Shown piece after piece: positions 1 to 5,591 of a stretch of 8,102 nucleotides of DNA. The position numbers were made by a program, and so were the translations under genes. Positions within the stretch are counted from its first letter, which is position 1. Each line of letters opens with the position of its first letter. Under the pieces are notes generated by a model. The model made no database searches. It had not been told where the DNA came from and worked only from the letters and a program-made list of their open reading frames with translations. Source of the stretch: CAYYOS01 sp964473355 (GTDB lineage Bacteria; Pseudomonadota; Gammaproteobacteria; Burkholderiales; REEB80); assembly GCA_964473355.1 (NCBI GenBank), contig CAYYOS010000114.1, positions 1-8,102 of the forward strand, written 5' to 3'.

Positions 1-1000
1 TCTCTTTATAATCCCGACTCGAAGCATTGGTCCACACCCCACCGGACGTCACTAAAGCGCCACTGGCCATTTGTAAGGGATGAACCGGAGACGCTACCCC
101 CATGCCAATATTACCCGCCCCATTAATGGTCATACGGGAACTCCCCACCGCGGTAGTCGTCGTCGGCGCCGTAAAGAAGTCTAGTTGTGTGGCGGCATTG
201 CCAATGGCGTTCCCCCCACCCAAAGCGACAAAGTTCTGACTCGCCGTGGATACTGCACCAAAGAGATACACCGGTAACGACGCATTGTTGTAGTGCTTTA
301 AGACAAAACGGGCAGCTTTATTGGTGGTGTTTGCATTGGTGCTCGATAAACGAACCAGACCATTGTCCGGGCCGACGACTTCAAGATTGCCGTTGAGCTT
401 AACGTTAAAGGTGTCGAACTCTCCGTAGATTAATGGTGTTGTAGTGTTTGTATTGGAAATATAAAGCTTGTTAGAGCCGAGTTCGGTGTTGCCTGCGTAG
501 GAACCCAAAAACACATTTCCGGAGCCCGTAATATTAGCTCCCCCCGCAAACCGCCCAATATACGTGTTGGAGGCCCCTGTTGTGTTAGATTGCCCAGAGA
601 AATTACCAATAAATGTATTAGAGGACCCAGTCGTGTTGCTCACGCCCGCGGAAGCTCCAAAAAAGCTATTAAATTCCCCCGAGATGTTAGCAAAGCCAGC
701 TTGAGTCCCCGCGAAGGTATTAGCCGACCCGTCAAGATTGCTGCCTCCGGCCACATAACCTAAGAAGGTATTATTGAAACCTGTCGTATTTGACGCGCCG
801 GAAGAATTGCCTAAAAAACTGTTTCCTGCGCCAGTAGTATTTGCATTACCCGAATTAGCACCAATAAAAGTGTCATAGTTGCCCGTGGTATTGGCCCCCG
901 CTCCTATTCCATAGTAGGTGTTGTTCACGCCTTCCGTACCAGCTAGCGCATGCCCCGCAACCACAGCCAGGGCTAAGGATAAAATATGGGTAGACTTCAT
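1..1000 (-). CDS. Secreted repeat protein with start of an S74 chaperone domain, C-terminus cut by window edge (paralog 1)
   Basis: An open frame of 333 codons runs from ATG at 1000 to the left edge without a stop, so the gene is partial at its 3' end. Residues 1-20 form a Sec signal peptide with a probable cut after A-L-A. Residues about 27-182 hold nine or ten repeats of 16-17 residues around N-T-F-x-G-x-x-A-G, likely beta-solenoid coils. A stalk follows (about 183-325). The frame then enters the S74 intramolecular chaperone domain with S-S-R-D-Y-K-E at 327-333 and is cut there. The domain call rests on that signature plus the complete paralog at 1223-2542, which matches without gaps from residue 177 on, about 80% identical by hand alignment. 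By analogy the full protein should be about 423 aa. The start is supported by an AAGGAG ribosome binding site six bases upstream. In S74 proteins the domain trimerises the upstream fibre and then cuts itself off. The role here may be a surface or secreted fibre or adhesin; the ligand is unknown. Confidence 0.82.
   Translation of the reverse strand, partial: MKSTHILSLALAVVAGHALAGTEGVNNTYYGIGAGANTTGNYDTFIGANSGNANTTGAGNSFLGNSSGASNTTGFNNTFLGYVAGGSNLDGSANTFAGTQAGFANISGEFNSFFGASAGVSNTTGSSNTFIGNFSGQSNTTGASNTYIGRFAGGANITGSGNVFLGSYAGNTELGSNKLYISNTNTTTPLIYGEFDTFNVKLNGNLEVVGPDNGLVRLSSTNANTTNKAARFVLKHYNNASLPVYLFGAVSTASQNFVALGGGNAIGNAATQLDFFTAPTTTTAVGSSRMTINGAGNIGMGVASPVHPLQMASGALVTSGGVWTNASSRDYKE
2..472. 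repeat. Tandem duplication, copy A (matches 1496-1966)
   Basis: This stretch, encoding residues 177-333 of paralog 1, aligns base for base without gaps to 1496-1966 at a constant offset of 1494. Blocks such as 148-180 versus 1642-1674 differ by a single base. The two copies are in direct orientation and could recombine. The duplication continues beyond the left edge. Confidence 0.8.
455..922 (-). repeat. Coding repeats: 16-17-residue solenoid coils of paralog 1
   Basis: Within the partial gene, consecutive units of 48-51 bases encode motifs such as DTFIG, NSFLG, NTFLG, NTFAG, NSFFG, NTFIG, NTYIG and NVFLG, each followed by x-x-(A/S)-G and often N-T-T-G. The array ends at N-K-L-Y-I. The units have diverged in sequence, so this is an old protein repeat rather than a fresh DNA tandem repeat. 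Confidence 0.8.
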
Positions 1001-1006
1001 TGTTTA

Positions 1007-1012
1007 CTCCTT
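1007..1012 (-). promoter_or_regulatory. Ribosome binding site of paralog 1
   Basis: AAGGAG on the minus strand ends six bases before the ATG at 1000. It supports that start directly. Confidence 0.75.
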
Positions 1013-1019
1013 TTACGTG

Positions 1020-1039
1020 AACGCTCTTAACGGAGCGTT
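1020..1039 (-). promoter_or_regulatory. Hairpin in the 5' leader of paralog 1
   Basis: A perfect 7-bp inverted repeat (AACGCTC / GAGCGTT) with a six-base loop lies just upstream of the ribosome binding site. In RNA it would sit seven bases before AAGGAG. It has no T-run after it, so it is not a typical terminator. It could be a leader stem affecting translation or stability, or a protein-binding operator. The function is inference. Confidence 0.4.
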
Positions 1040-1065
1040 TGGTTAACGGTCCAACTCATTGTCAT

Positions 1066-1094
1066 AGTTTACCGATTAAAAGGAAAAGTGGAAA
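1066..1094 (-). promoter_or_regulatory. Weak candidate promoter for paralog 1
   Basis: On the minus strand TTTCCA and TAAACT are separated by 17 bases, a weak sigma70-like arrangement that would give a leader of about 60 nt. This is the best match I found in the 222-bp spacer. Confidence 0.3.
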
Positions 1095-1153
1095 CTACCC
1101 ACCATAAAATTCGACGCAAAGTACGGGGGGCGCCCAGGTAACCGCTGAACTAA

Positions 1154-1221
1154 AGGGCGTATAAGCCCTATAGAATAACTTTGGCGGTGCTAAAAAATGA
1201 GCGCTCCCTGCTTATTTTAGC
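1154..1221 (-). terminator. Possible terminator region of paralog 2
   Basis: Just after the TAA stop (1223-1225) the minus strand has an A/T-rich inverted repeat GCTAAAA/TTTTAGC (arms 1215-1221 and 1189-1195) with a T-run in the second arm. Further on is a 5-bp GC stem AGGGC/GCCCT (1154-1169). Neither is a classic strong terminator. Together they are the only candidates before paralog 1, so some read-through into it is possible. Confidence 0.3.
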
Positions 1222-1222
1222 T

Positions 1223-2542
1223 TTACGGCTGAGTCTTTATACTTTGCTCTAGTTGATGAACCTTGTCAGTGAGATCTCGTATCGCTTTCTGCTGCTCCTG
1301 CGTCACCTTGGTCAACACCGCCACAATATCCATAGGACTTAATCCCTTCCTATCTTTAGTGGCAACTAACTCTGGTACATCTTCCGCAATAAACCCCACA
1401 TGCGCTTGGGCTTTATCGACTTTGTAGTTATAGGTAACAGGATTTAACTTAGCTAAGGTCAGTACTGCATCCTGATTGGATAAAGATTGAATGTTCTCTT
1501 TATAATCTCGACTAGAGGCATTGGTCCACACCCCCCCAGCAGTCACTAAAGCACCACTGGCCATATGTAAGGGATGGGCAGGAGCAGGCACGCCCATACC
1601 GATATTCCCAGCCCCATTAATGGTCATACGGGACGACCCCACCGCGGTAGTTGTCGTCGGCGCCGTAAAGAAGTCTAACTGTGTGGCCGCATTCCCAATG
1701 GCGTTCCCGCCACCAAAGGCCACAAAGTTATTGCCGGAAGTAGACGCCGCACCAAAGAGATAAACCGGAAGAGCAGCATTGTTGTAGTGGTTTAAGACTA
1801 GCCTTGCGCCTTTGGTCGTCGCATCGGTGGTGACATCCGTTAAACGGACTAAACCAGCATTCGGACCTACGACTTCTAGGTTGCCATTTAAGATGACTTT
1901 TGGAGTATCAAATTCTCCGTAGATTAGAGGGGTAGAAGTGCTGGTGTTAGCAATATAGAGTTTGTTCGAACCTGTTTCAAGATTGCCGGCAGCCCAGCCT
2001 AAAAAAACATTGTTAGATCCGGTGAAGTTACTGTTGCCAGCCGCATATCCAATAATAGTGTTTCTTGCCCCGTTATTGTAGTAGCCCGCAAAGTTTCCTA
2101 GAAAGGTATTCCGGGTGCCGGTGGTATTAGAGTAACCGGCGTGTCGCCCAACAAAGGTGTTGTAGTCGCCCGTTGTATTAGTTAAGCCGGCAGATTCCCC
2201 TAGGAATGTATTATAGTTCCCAGTGTTATCACGGCCCGCTAGATACCCCATAAAGGTGTTGCTGCCACCGGCATTATTAAAGCCCGCAGAACTCCCCACG
2301 AAGGTGTTAAAGCCAGCTGTGGTATTGTAATATCCTGCCCATCTGCCGATGAAGGTATTGTGATTGCCGGTGGTATTGGAGAGGCCAGCAAAGGCGCCCA
2401 CAAATGTCGCTTCGTCGTTGTCTCCCGCGGTACTGGCCCCCGCGCTGACGCCATAAAAGGTATTCCAATTACCCTCAAATCCAGCCCATGCGTTACCCAC
2501 GGACAGTACCGATACTAAGGTGGTGATGTAAATGGATTTCAT
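1223..2542 (-). CDS. Secreted repeat protein with C-terminal S74 intramolecular chaperone domain (paralog 2, complete)
   Basis: This 439-residue protein has a Sec signal peptide (1-20, probable cut after A-W-A). Its head has ten or so 16-17-residue coils (about 27-198; N-T-F-[IVML]-G motifs at 62, 79, 95, 111, 128, 145). A stalk follows (about 199-340), including a 42-residue block identical to paralog 1. The C-terminal S74 domain starts at S-S-R-D-Y-K (343-348), continues through L-N-P-V-T-Y-N-Y-K and G-F-I-A-E-D-V-P, and ends in a coiled coil (about 404-436). In S74 domains a serine and a lysine five residues later form the self-cleavage dyad; S343 and K348 have that spacing, but the residue after the serine is Ser, not the usual Asp. 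The frame extends upstream to an ATG at 2635, but only the ATG at 2542 begins a signal peptide and has a G-rich ribosome binding site. No beta-barrel or lipobox anchor is visible. It is probably a trimeric secreted fibre or adhesin; the exact function is unknown. Confidence 0.86.
   Translation of the reverse strand: MKSIYITTLVSVLSVGNAWAGFEGNWNTFYGVSAGASTAGDNDEATFVGAFAGLSNTTGNHNTFIGRWAGYYNTTAGFNTFVGSSAGFNNAGGSNTFMGYLAGRDNTGNYNTFLGESAGLTNTTGDYNTFVGRHAGYSNTTGTRNTFLGNFAGYYNNGARNTIIGYAAGNSNFTGSNNVFLGWAAGNLETGSNKLYIANTSTSTPLIYGEFDTPKVILNGNLEVVGPNAGLVRLTDVTTDATTKGARLVLNHYNNAALPVYLFGAASTSGNNFVAFGGGNAIGNAATQLDFFTAPTTTTAVGSSRMTINGAGNIGMGVPAPAHPLHMASGALVTAGGVWTNASSRDYKENIQSLSNQDAVLTLAKLNPVTYNYKVDKAQAHVGFIAEDVPELVATKDRKGLSPMDIVAVLTKVTQEQQKAIRDLTDKVHQLEQSIKTQP
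1496..1966. repeat. Tandem duplication, copy B (matches 2-472)
   Basis: Second copy of the conserved stalk and start of the S74 domain, inside the complete paralog. Hand comparison of the proteins gives about 30 differences over 157 residues. In the central invariant block the DNA differences are synonymous. Confidence 0.8.
1949..2464 (-). repeat. Coding repeats: 16-17-residue solenoid coils of paralog 2
   Basis: About ten coils with motif starts spaced 18, 17, 17, 16, 16, 17, 17, 16, 17 and 16 residues apart (from N27 to K194 of the protein). The array is one coil longer than in paralog 1. It ends at the same N-K-L-Y-I motif before the shared stalk. Confidence 0.82.
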
Positions 2543-2545
2543 TGG

Positions 2546-2551
2546 TCCCCC
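2546..2551 (-). promoter_or_regulatory. G-rich ribosome binding site that decides the paralog 2 start
   Basis: GGGGGA on the minus strand lies three bases before the ATG at 2542, giving a usable though close Shine-Dalgarno match. No such site precedes the in-frame ATG at 2635. This supports the shorter protein that begins with the signal peptide. Confidence 0.55.
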
Positions 2552-2610
2552 GTTTAGATTAGCCCCCCTTAAATTGCGCAAGCGTAAGAGGGACAAACTA
2601 TTCAGCAGCG

Positions 2611-2629
2611 GAACAGCGCTGCCCTGTTC
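2611..2629 (-). promoter_or_regulatory. Hairpin in the 5' leader of paralog 2
   Basis: Inverted repeat GAACAG/CTGTTC (6 bp, 7-base loop) within the leader expected from the promoter at 2694-2723. Paralog 1 also has a leader stem, but the sequence and distance to the start codon differ. It could be an RNA stem or an operator; this is inference. Confidence 0.3.
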
Positions 2630-2649
2630 GTGCATAGTTAGTTGTGCTG

Positions 2650-2665
2650 GCCAATAGCAATTGGC
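2650..2665. promoter_or_regulatory. Inverted repeat GCCAAT-N4-ATTGGC near the paralog 2 promoter
   Basis: A perfect 6-bp dyad with a four-base centre lies about 30 bp downstream of the -10 candidate. The half-site recurs as GGCCAATAG at 2649-2657 and 2718-2726, the second overlapping the -35 candidate. This layout fits a regulator-binding region, but no regulator is visible in the window. Confidence 0.35.
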
Positions 2666-2689
2666 TTACATAACTAATCGAATTTTAGA

Positions 2690-2779
2690 TTACAGTATAG
2701 TTAGTTTTCCCTCCGTAGGCCAATAGACATAGTCCGAAAGATATATTGAATGCAGATCCGCCGGCGTAGTGTCCTTCAT
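2690..2779 (-). other. Doubtful 29-codon open frame (possible remnant)
   Basis: On the minus strand a frame beginning M-K-D-T-T-P-A-D-L-H and ending at TAA (2690-2692) is open. It stays open upstream without a start codon for about 28 more codons, back to a stop. No good ribosome binding site precedes the ATG, and its end overlaps the paralog 2 promoter. A run of this length without a stop can occur by chance. It could be a decayed gene end; I do not recognise the sequence. Confidence 0.15.
2694..2723 (-). promoter_or_regulatory. Sigma70-like promoter for paralog 2
   Basis: On the minus strand TTGGCC (-35) and TATACT (-10, five of six consensus bases) are separated by 18 bases. Transcription would start near 2687 and give a leader of roughly 145 nt before the ATG at 2542. 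That leader is long enough for post-transcriptional control. Confidence 0.5.
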
Positions 2780-2912
2780 TCGATTTAACTTAGCGACATA
2801 AACCTTAACGGTGGAGTAATTTGTTTCAGGTGAAGCGCAAGATTGGTTCCAACTTTAAGCGGGTCTGAGACGAGGACGGCTGTAGCTGGATATGCCGAGC
2901 CGACCCTCCAGC

Positions 2913-2939
2913 TTCAATAAAATTAAGCCCGAACTCGGG
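2913..2939 (-). terminator. Rho-independent terminator of the PhyH-family gene
   Basis: Directly after the TGA stop the minus strand forms the stem CCCG-AGTT-CGGG (2928-2939), followed by the T-rich run CTTAATTTTATT. The stem is short but GC-only and abuts the stop codon. It should end the monocistronic oxygenase transcript before the S74 gene region. Confidence 0.6.
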
Positions 2940-3785
2940 TCACTTGAACATTAGGTCGAAATCCGGCATCGCCCGTAAATCGGCCTCAGAAATTTCGCCC
3001 GACATGGCTTTTTGCGGAGAGTAATAGGGGTGCCCGGTTGAGCGGTAAGGGTTGTTGTGTTTAGTGTTGTAGCAGCCTAACAGCGTAAGCCGCGCTTCGC
3101 GGGAATTATTATCTGCCGAACCGTGTAGAAGATTTGCGTGAAAAAGAATCGCGTCGCCGACGCCAAGCTCCACCTCCACAATAGGAAAGCGCTTTAAAAT
3201 TTCTTGCAATCGTTCTTGGTCCACCCCCGAATCGGAAGATTCGGCAAGGCTGGTGTGATTAAGCCTACCCAATTTATGGGAGCCCGGAATGACTTGCAAA
3301 CAGCCATTTTCCTTAGTGCAAGCGTCGAGGGCGATTTGAGCGGTTGCCATATCCGGATAAATATTGCCCATATCGTACCAATAAAAATAATCTTGGTGAA
3401 AACGAAAACCTTCTACGCCTGGGTACTTGAGCGCTACCTTGTTGTGATATAAATAAACCTCATCATCAAAAAAGGTATTTAGCCGGTTAAAGAGCCCGTC
3501 GCGTCGCGTCGCTTTACAAAATATGTCTTCTCCCGTGACGTCATTCCAAACAAAAATGGTTTCAAACGCGGCGCGCTGACCCGTTGTCCATCGTGCTTGA
3601 GCTTGGGTCTTTAATTTCTGCATGGGATCGCAGCTTTCAATTGCGCGCTTTAGGAGTGACGCCTCCGCCGGTTTTAAAAGACCTTTAATGACCACAAAAC
3701 CATCTCGAGCAAATGAGATTTTTTCTTCCAAGAGATCGGTAGCGGATTTAGCGAATTCGGTGAGGTGAGGTTGTACGCTGTTCAT
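2940..3785 (-). CDS. Phytanoyl-CoA dioxygenase (PhyH) family Fe(II)/2-oxoglutarate oxygenase
   Basis: This 281-residue protein has the normal length of a small PhyH-family enzyme. Such enzymes use Fe(II), O2 and 2-oxoglutarate to hydroxylate a small substrate and release succinate and CO2. The iron ligands are visible as H130-x-D132 (in F-R-F-H-Q-D-Y-F) and H221 (in N-L-L-H-G-S). R232, eleven residues after the distal histidine, is placed to bind 2-oxoglutarate, as in human PHYH. The family signature N-G-C-L-Q-V-I-P-G-S-H-K lies at 160-171. There is no signal peptide, so it is cytosolic. The start ATG at 3785 fits the family N-terminus but has only a poor ribosome binding site. The gene stands alone, divergent from the secretion operon and with its own terminator. 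Nothing nearby indicates the substrate. Ectoine hydroxylase belongs to the same superfamily, but no ectoine genes are present, so I give no symbol. Confidence 0.88.
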   Translation of the reverse strand: MNSVQPHLTEFAKSATDLLEEKISFARDGFVVIKGLLKPAEASLLKRAIESCDPMQKLKTQAQARWTTGQRAAFETIFVWNDVTGEDIFCKATRRDGLFNRLNTFFDDEVYLYHNKVALKYPGVEGFRFHQDYFYWYDMGNIYPDMATAQIALDACTKENGCLQVIPGSHKLGRLNHTSLAESSDSGVDQERLQEILKRFPIVEVELGVGDAILFHANLLHGSADNNSREARLTLLGCYNTKHNNPYRSTGHPYYSPQKAMSGEISEADLRAMPDFDLMFK

Positions 3786-3887
3786 CTTTAATATTTTATC
3801 ATGCTAGTTCAAAACCGAGCTGTAAGGGCGTGAATGCTCTATGCCAGCCCAGACTTTGAAACGGCATGTTAACATTTACGGTTTATA
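3786..3887. promoter_or_regulatory. Divergent promoter region between the oxygenase gene and gspE
   Basis: This 102-bp spacer must carry promoters in both directions, unless gspE is transcribed from within or across the oxygenase gene. It is A/T-rich at both ends. A TTGAAA box at 3856-3861 could serve as a -35 element for gspE, but no good -10 follows at the right distance. A perfect 10-bp palindrome ATGTTAACAT lies at 3866-3875, close to the gspE start. Confidence 0.4.
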
Positions 3888-5591
3888 TTGAATTTCGGAG
3901 CCCGTTTGCAAAAGCTGGGAGAGATATTACACGCTAGCGGTAGGTTATCAGAGGATGCGCTGGACCGCGCCCTTCGGGTGCAGGAAGAGGATCCGGTTCG
4001 GCGCTTAGGCGCGATTTTGGTTAGCTTGAATTTGGCGGGGCCACGTGAGGTGGCGGAAGCGCTCGCCTATCAACTTGGTTTAATGCTGGCGGAGCCCTCC
4101 GATTATCCCGAATTGCCGGTGCTGGAGGAGCGCGTTTCCGTACGGTTTTTAAAGGAATCGCGCGTGCTTCCACTATTTGAAGATGATACTCAAGTGGTGC
4201 TGGCGATGATCGACCCACTGGACAAATATGCCATCAATGCCTTCGCCATGCTCACCGGTCGTGAAGTGAGCGTCCGCGTCGCCACCCAAGCGGATTTCGA
4301 CGTGGCCTTTGAGCGGCTATACGGCAGCGGCAAATCTTCCATGGGGCAGATTATCAATGATATTGATACCCGAGAAGAGGAGAGTGTCTCCGACGATATC
4401 CAACAGTTAAAGGATTTGGCGGGCGAGGCGCCCGTCATACGGCTGGTTAACCTCATCATTACGCATGCCCTGGAATCGCGCTCATCCGACATTCATATTG
4501 AGCCATTCGAGAACCGCATTATCGTTCGCTATCGCATCGACGGCGTGTTGCACGAAGTCGAATCTCCGCCCCGGCGCCTGTCTGCCGCGGTAATTTCGCG
4601 CATAAAAATTATGGCGAATTTGGATATTGCCGAGCGCCGCTTGCCGCAAGACGGGCGCATTAAATTGCGCGTTGGCACTAAGGAAATTGATTTACGCGTG
4701 TCCACCGTTCCGACGATGCATGGCGAAAGTCTGGTCATGCGTATTTTGGACAAGGGTGGCGTGCCACTAGATTTTCAGCGTTTGGGCTTTGATGAAGCGG
4801 TGCTAAAAAACTTCATGGATGTGCTCATGCTACCGCACGGCATTATTTTGGTAACCGGCCCGACGGGTAGCGGCAAAACCACGACGTTATACACCGCATT
4901 GCATGCCCTAAATACGCCGGACAAAAAAATTCTTACTGTAGAAGACCCGGTTGAATATCAAATGGAGGGCATCAACCAAATCCAAGTTAAGCCACAGATC
5001 GGCTTAACCTTTGCTAATAGCTTGCGCTCGATTGTCCGGCAAGACCCGGATGTGATCATGATAGGCGAAATTCGCGATTTGGAAACCGCCCAGATTGCGG
5101 TGCAATCGGCGTTAACCGGTCATATGGTGTTATCCACCTTGCACACTAACGACGCCGCGAGCACGGTGAATCGGCTTTTAGATATGGGCATGGAGGATTA
5201 TTTACTGACTTCCACGGTGAACGGCATTTTGGCCCAGCGTTTGGTGCGCACCCTATGCGCACAGTGCCGCCAGGCTTATACCGCTTTGCCGGAAGTGGTG
5301 GAGGAAATGCAACTTAAGCGCTACACCGATGCCGAACCCATCCAGCTTTATCATCCAACGGGGTGCGACAAGTGCGGGGGCACAGGTTACATAGGCCGCG
5401 TGTCGATTATGGAAATGCTACCAATGACCGATGAAATCCGCAGTTTGGTGATGCGCCACGCCATTGCCAGCGAAATCCGCGATTTAGCCATGCAACAAGG
5501 CATGCAAACCATGTATGAAAATGGCTTGGCGAAAGCTGTTGCCGGCATTACAACGATGGAAGAAGTGATGCGCGTTACCCGAGAAGATTAA
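3888..5591 (+). CDS. gspE: Type II secretion system assembly ATPase GspE
   Basis: This 567-residue cytoplasmic ATPase drives pseudopilus assembly by hydrolysing ATP under the GspL/GspF inner-membrane platform. The N1 domain (about 8-146, starting L-G-E-I-L-H) binds GspL in the family. The catalytic core has Walker A G-P-T-G-S-G-K-T (324-331), an Asp box around E352-D353, Walker B D-P-D-V-I-M-I-G-E-I-R-D (386-397) and a His box T-G-H-M-V-L-S-T-L-H-T (410-420). The zinc-binding four-cysteine motif is intact at C457, C460, C493 and C496, which separates GspE from plain retraction ATPases. The open frame begins at TTG 3888, which lacks a ribosome binding site. An in-frame TTG at 3906 has GGAG five bases upstream and would yield a 561-residue protein, so it may be the true start. 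Its stop overlaps the gspF start by one base (TAATG), implying coupled translation. PilB is excluded by the gspF-I context. Confidence 0.95.
   Translation: MNFGARLQKLGEILHASGRLSEDALDRALRVQEEDPVRRLGAILVSLNLAGPREVAEALAYQLGLMLAEPSDYPELPVLEERVSVRFLKESRVLPLFEDDTQVVLAMIDPLDKYAINAFAMLTGREVSVRVATQADFDVAFERLYGSGKSSMGQIINDIDTREEESVSDDIQQLKDLAGEAPVIRLVNLIITHALESRSSDIHIEPFENRIIVRYRIDGVLHEVESPPRRLSAAVISRIKIMANLDIAERRLPQDGRIKLRVGTKEIDLRVSTVPTMHGESLVMRILDKGGVPLDFQRLGFDEAVLKNFMDVLMLPHGIILVTGPTGSGKTTTLYTALHALNTPDKKILTVEDPVEYQMEGINQIQVKPQIGLTFANSLRSIVRQDPDVIMIGEIRDLETAQIAVQSALTGHMVLSTLHTNDAASTVNRLLDMGMEDYLLTSTVNGILAQRLVRTLCAQCRQAYTALPEVVEEMQLKRYTDAEPIQLYHPTGCDKCGGTGYIGRVSIMEMLPMTDEIRSLVMRHAIASEIRDLAMQQGMQTMYENGLAKAVAGITTMEEVMRVTRED
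3897..3900 (+). promoter_or_regulatory. Possible ribosome binding site favouring a later gspE start (TTG 3906)
   Basis: GGAG lies five bases before the in-frame TTG at 3906, while the TTG at 3888 has nothing comparable upstream. The resulting protein would begin just before the L-G-E-I-L motif that opens the family's N-terminal domain. Confidence 0.45.

Larger units (their letters stand above)
2543..2939. other. 397-bp non-coding stretch between paralog 2 and the oxygenase gene
   Basis: This stretch holds, from left to right, the ribosome binding site and leader of paralog 2, a leader hairpin (2611-2629), an inverted repeat (2650-2665), a promoter candidate (2694-2723), a short open stretch of doubtful coding value (2690-2779) and the terminator of the oxygenase gene (2913-2939). 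A further 7-bp inverted repeat, AGCTGGA/TCCAGCT with a 16-base loop, lies at 2884-2913. I saw no transposase remnant or RNA gene. Confidence 0.6.

Noticed and set aside
187..396. Plus-strand 69-codon open frame
   Set aside because: It lies opposite the well-supported S74 gene; its translation has no recognisable domain and its openness follows from the repeat codon pattern.
1521..1763. Plus-strand 80-codon open frame
   Set aside because: Antisense shadow of the conserved stalk of paralog 2.
455..2464. CRISPR or simple DNA repeat array
   Set aside because: The periodicity is at the protein level, within open frames, and the DNA units have diverged.
1..2542. Prophage tail-fibre module
   Set aside because: The S74 domain suggested phage, but both proteins carry Sec signal peptides and no other phage genes are present.
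2543..2635. N-terminal extension of paralog 2 to the in-frame ATG at 2635
   Set aside because: It would bury the signal peptide behind 31 residues, has no ribosome binding site and overlaps a leader hairpin. The ATG at 2542 matches the start of paralog 1.
3204..3452. Plus-strand 82-codon open frame
   Set aside because: Antisense to the intact PhyH-family gene, with no domain features.
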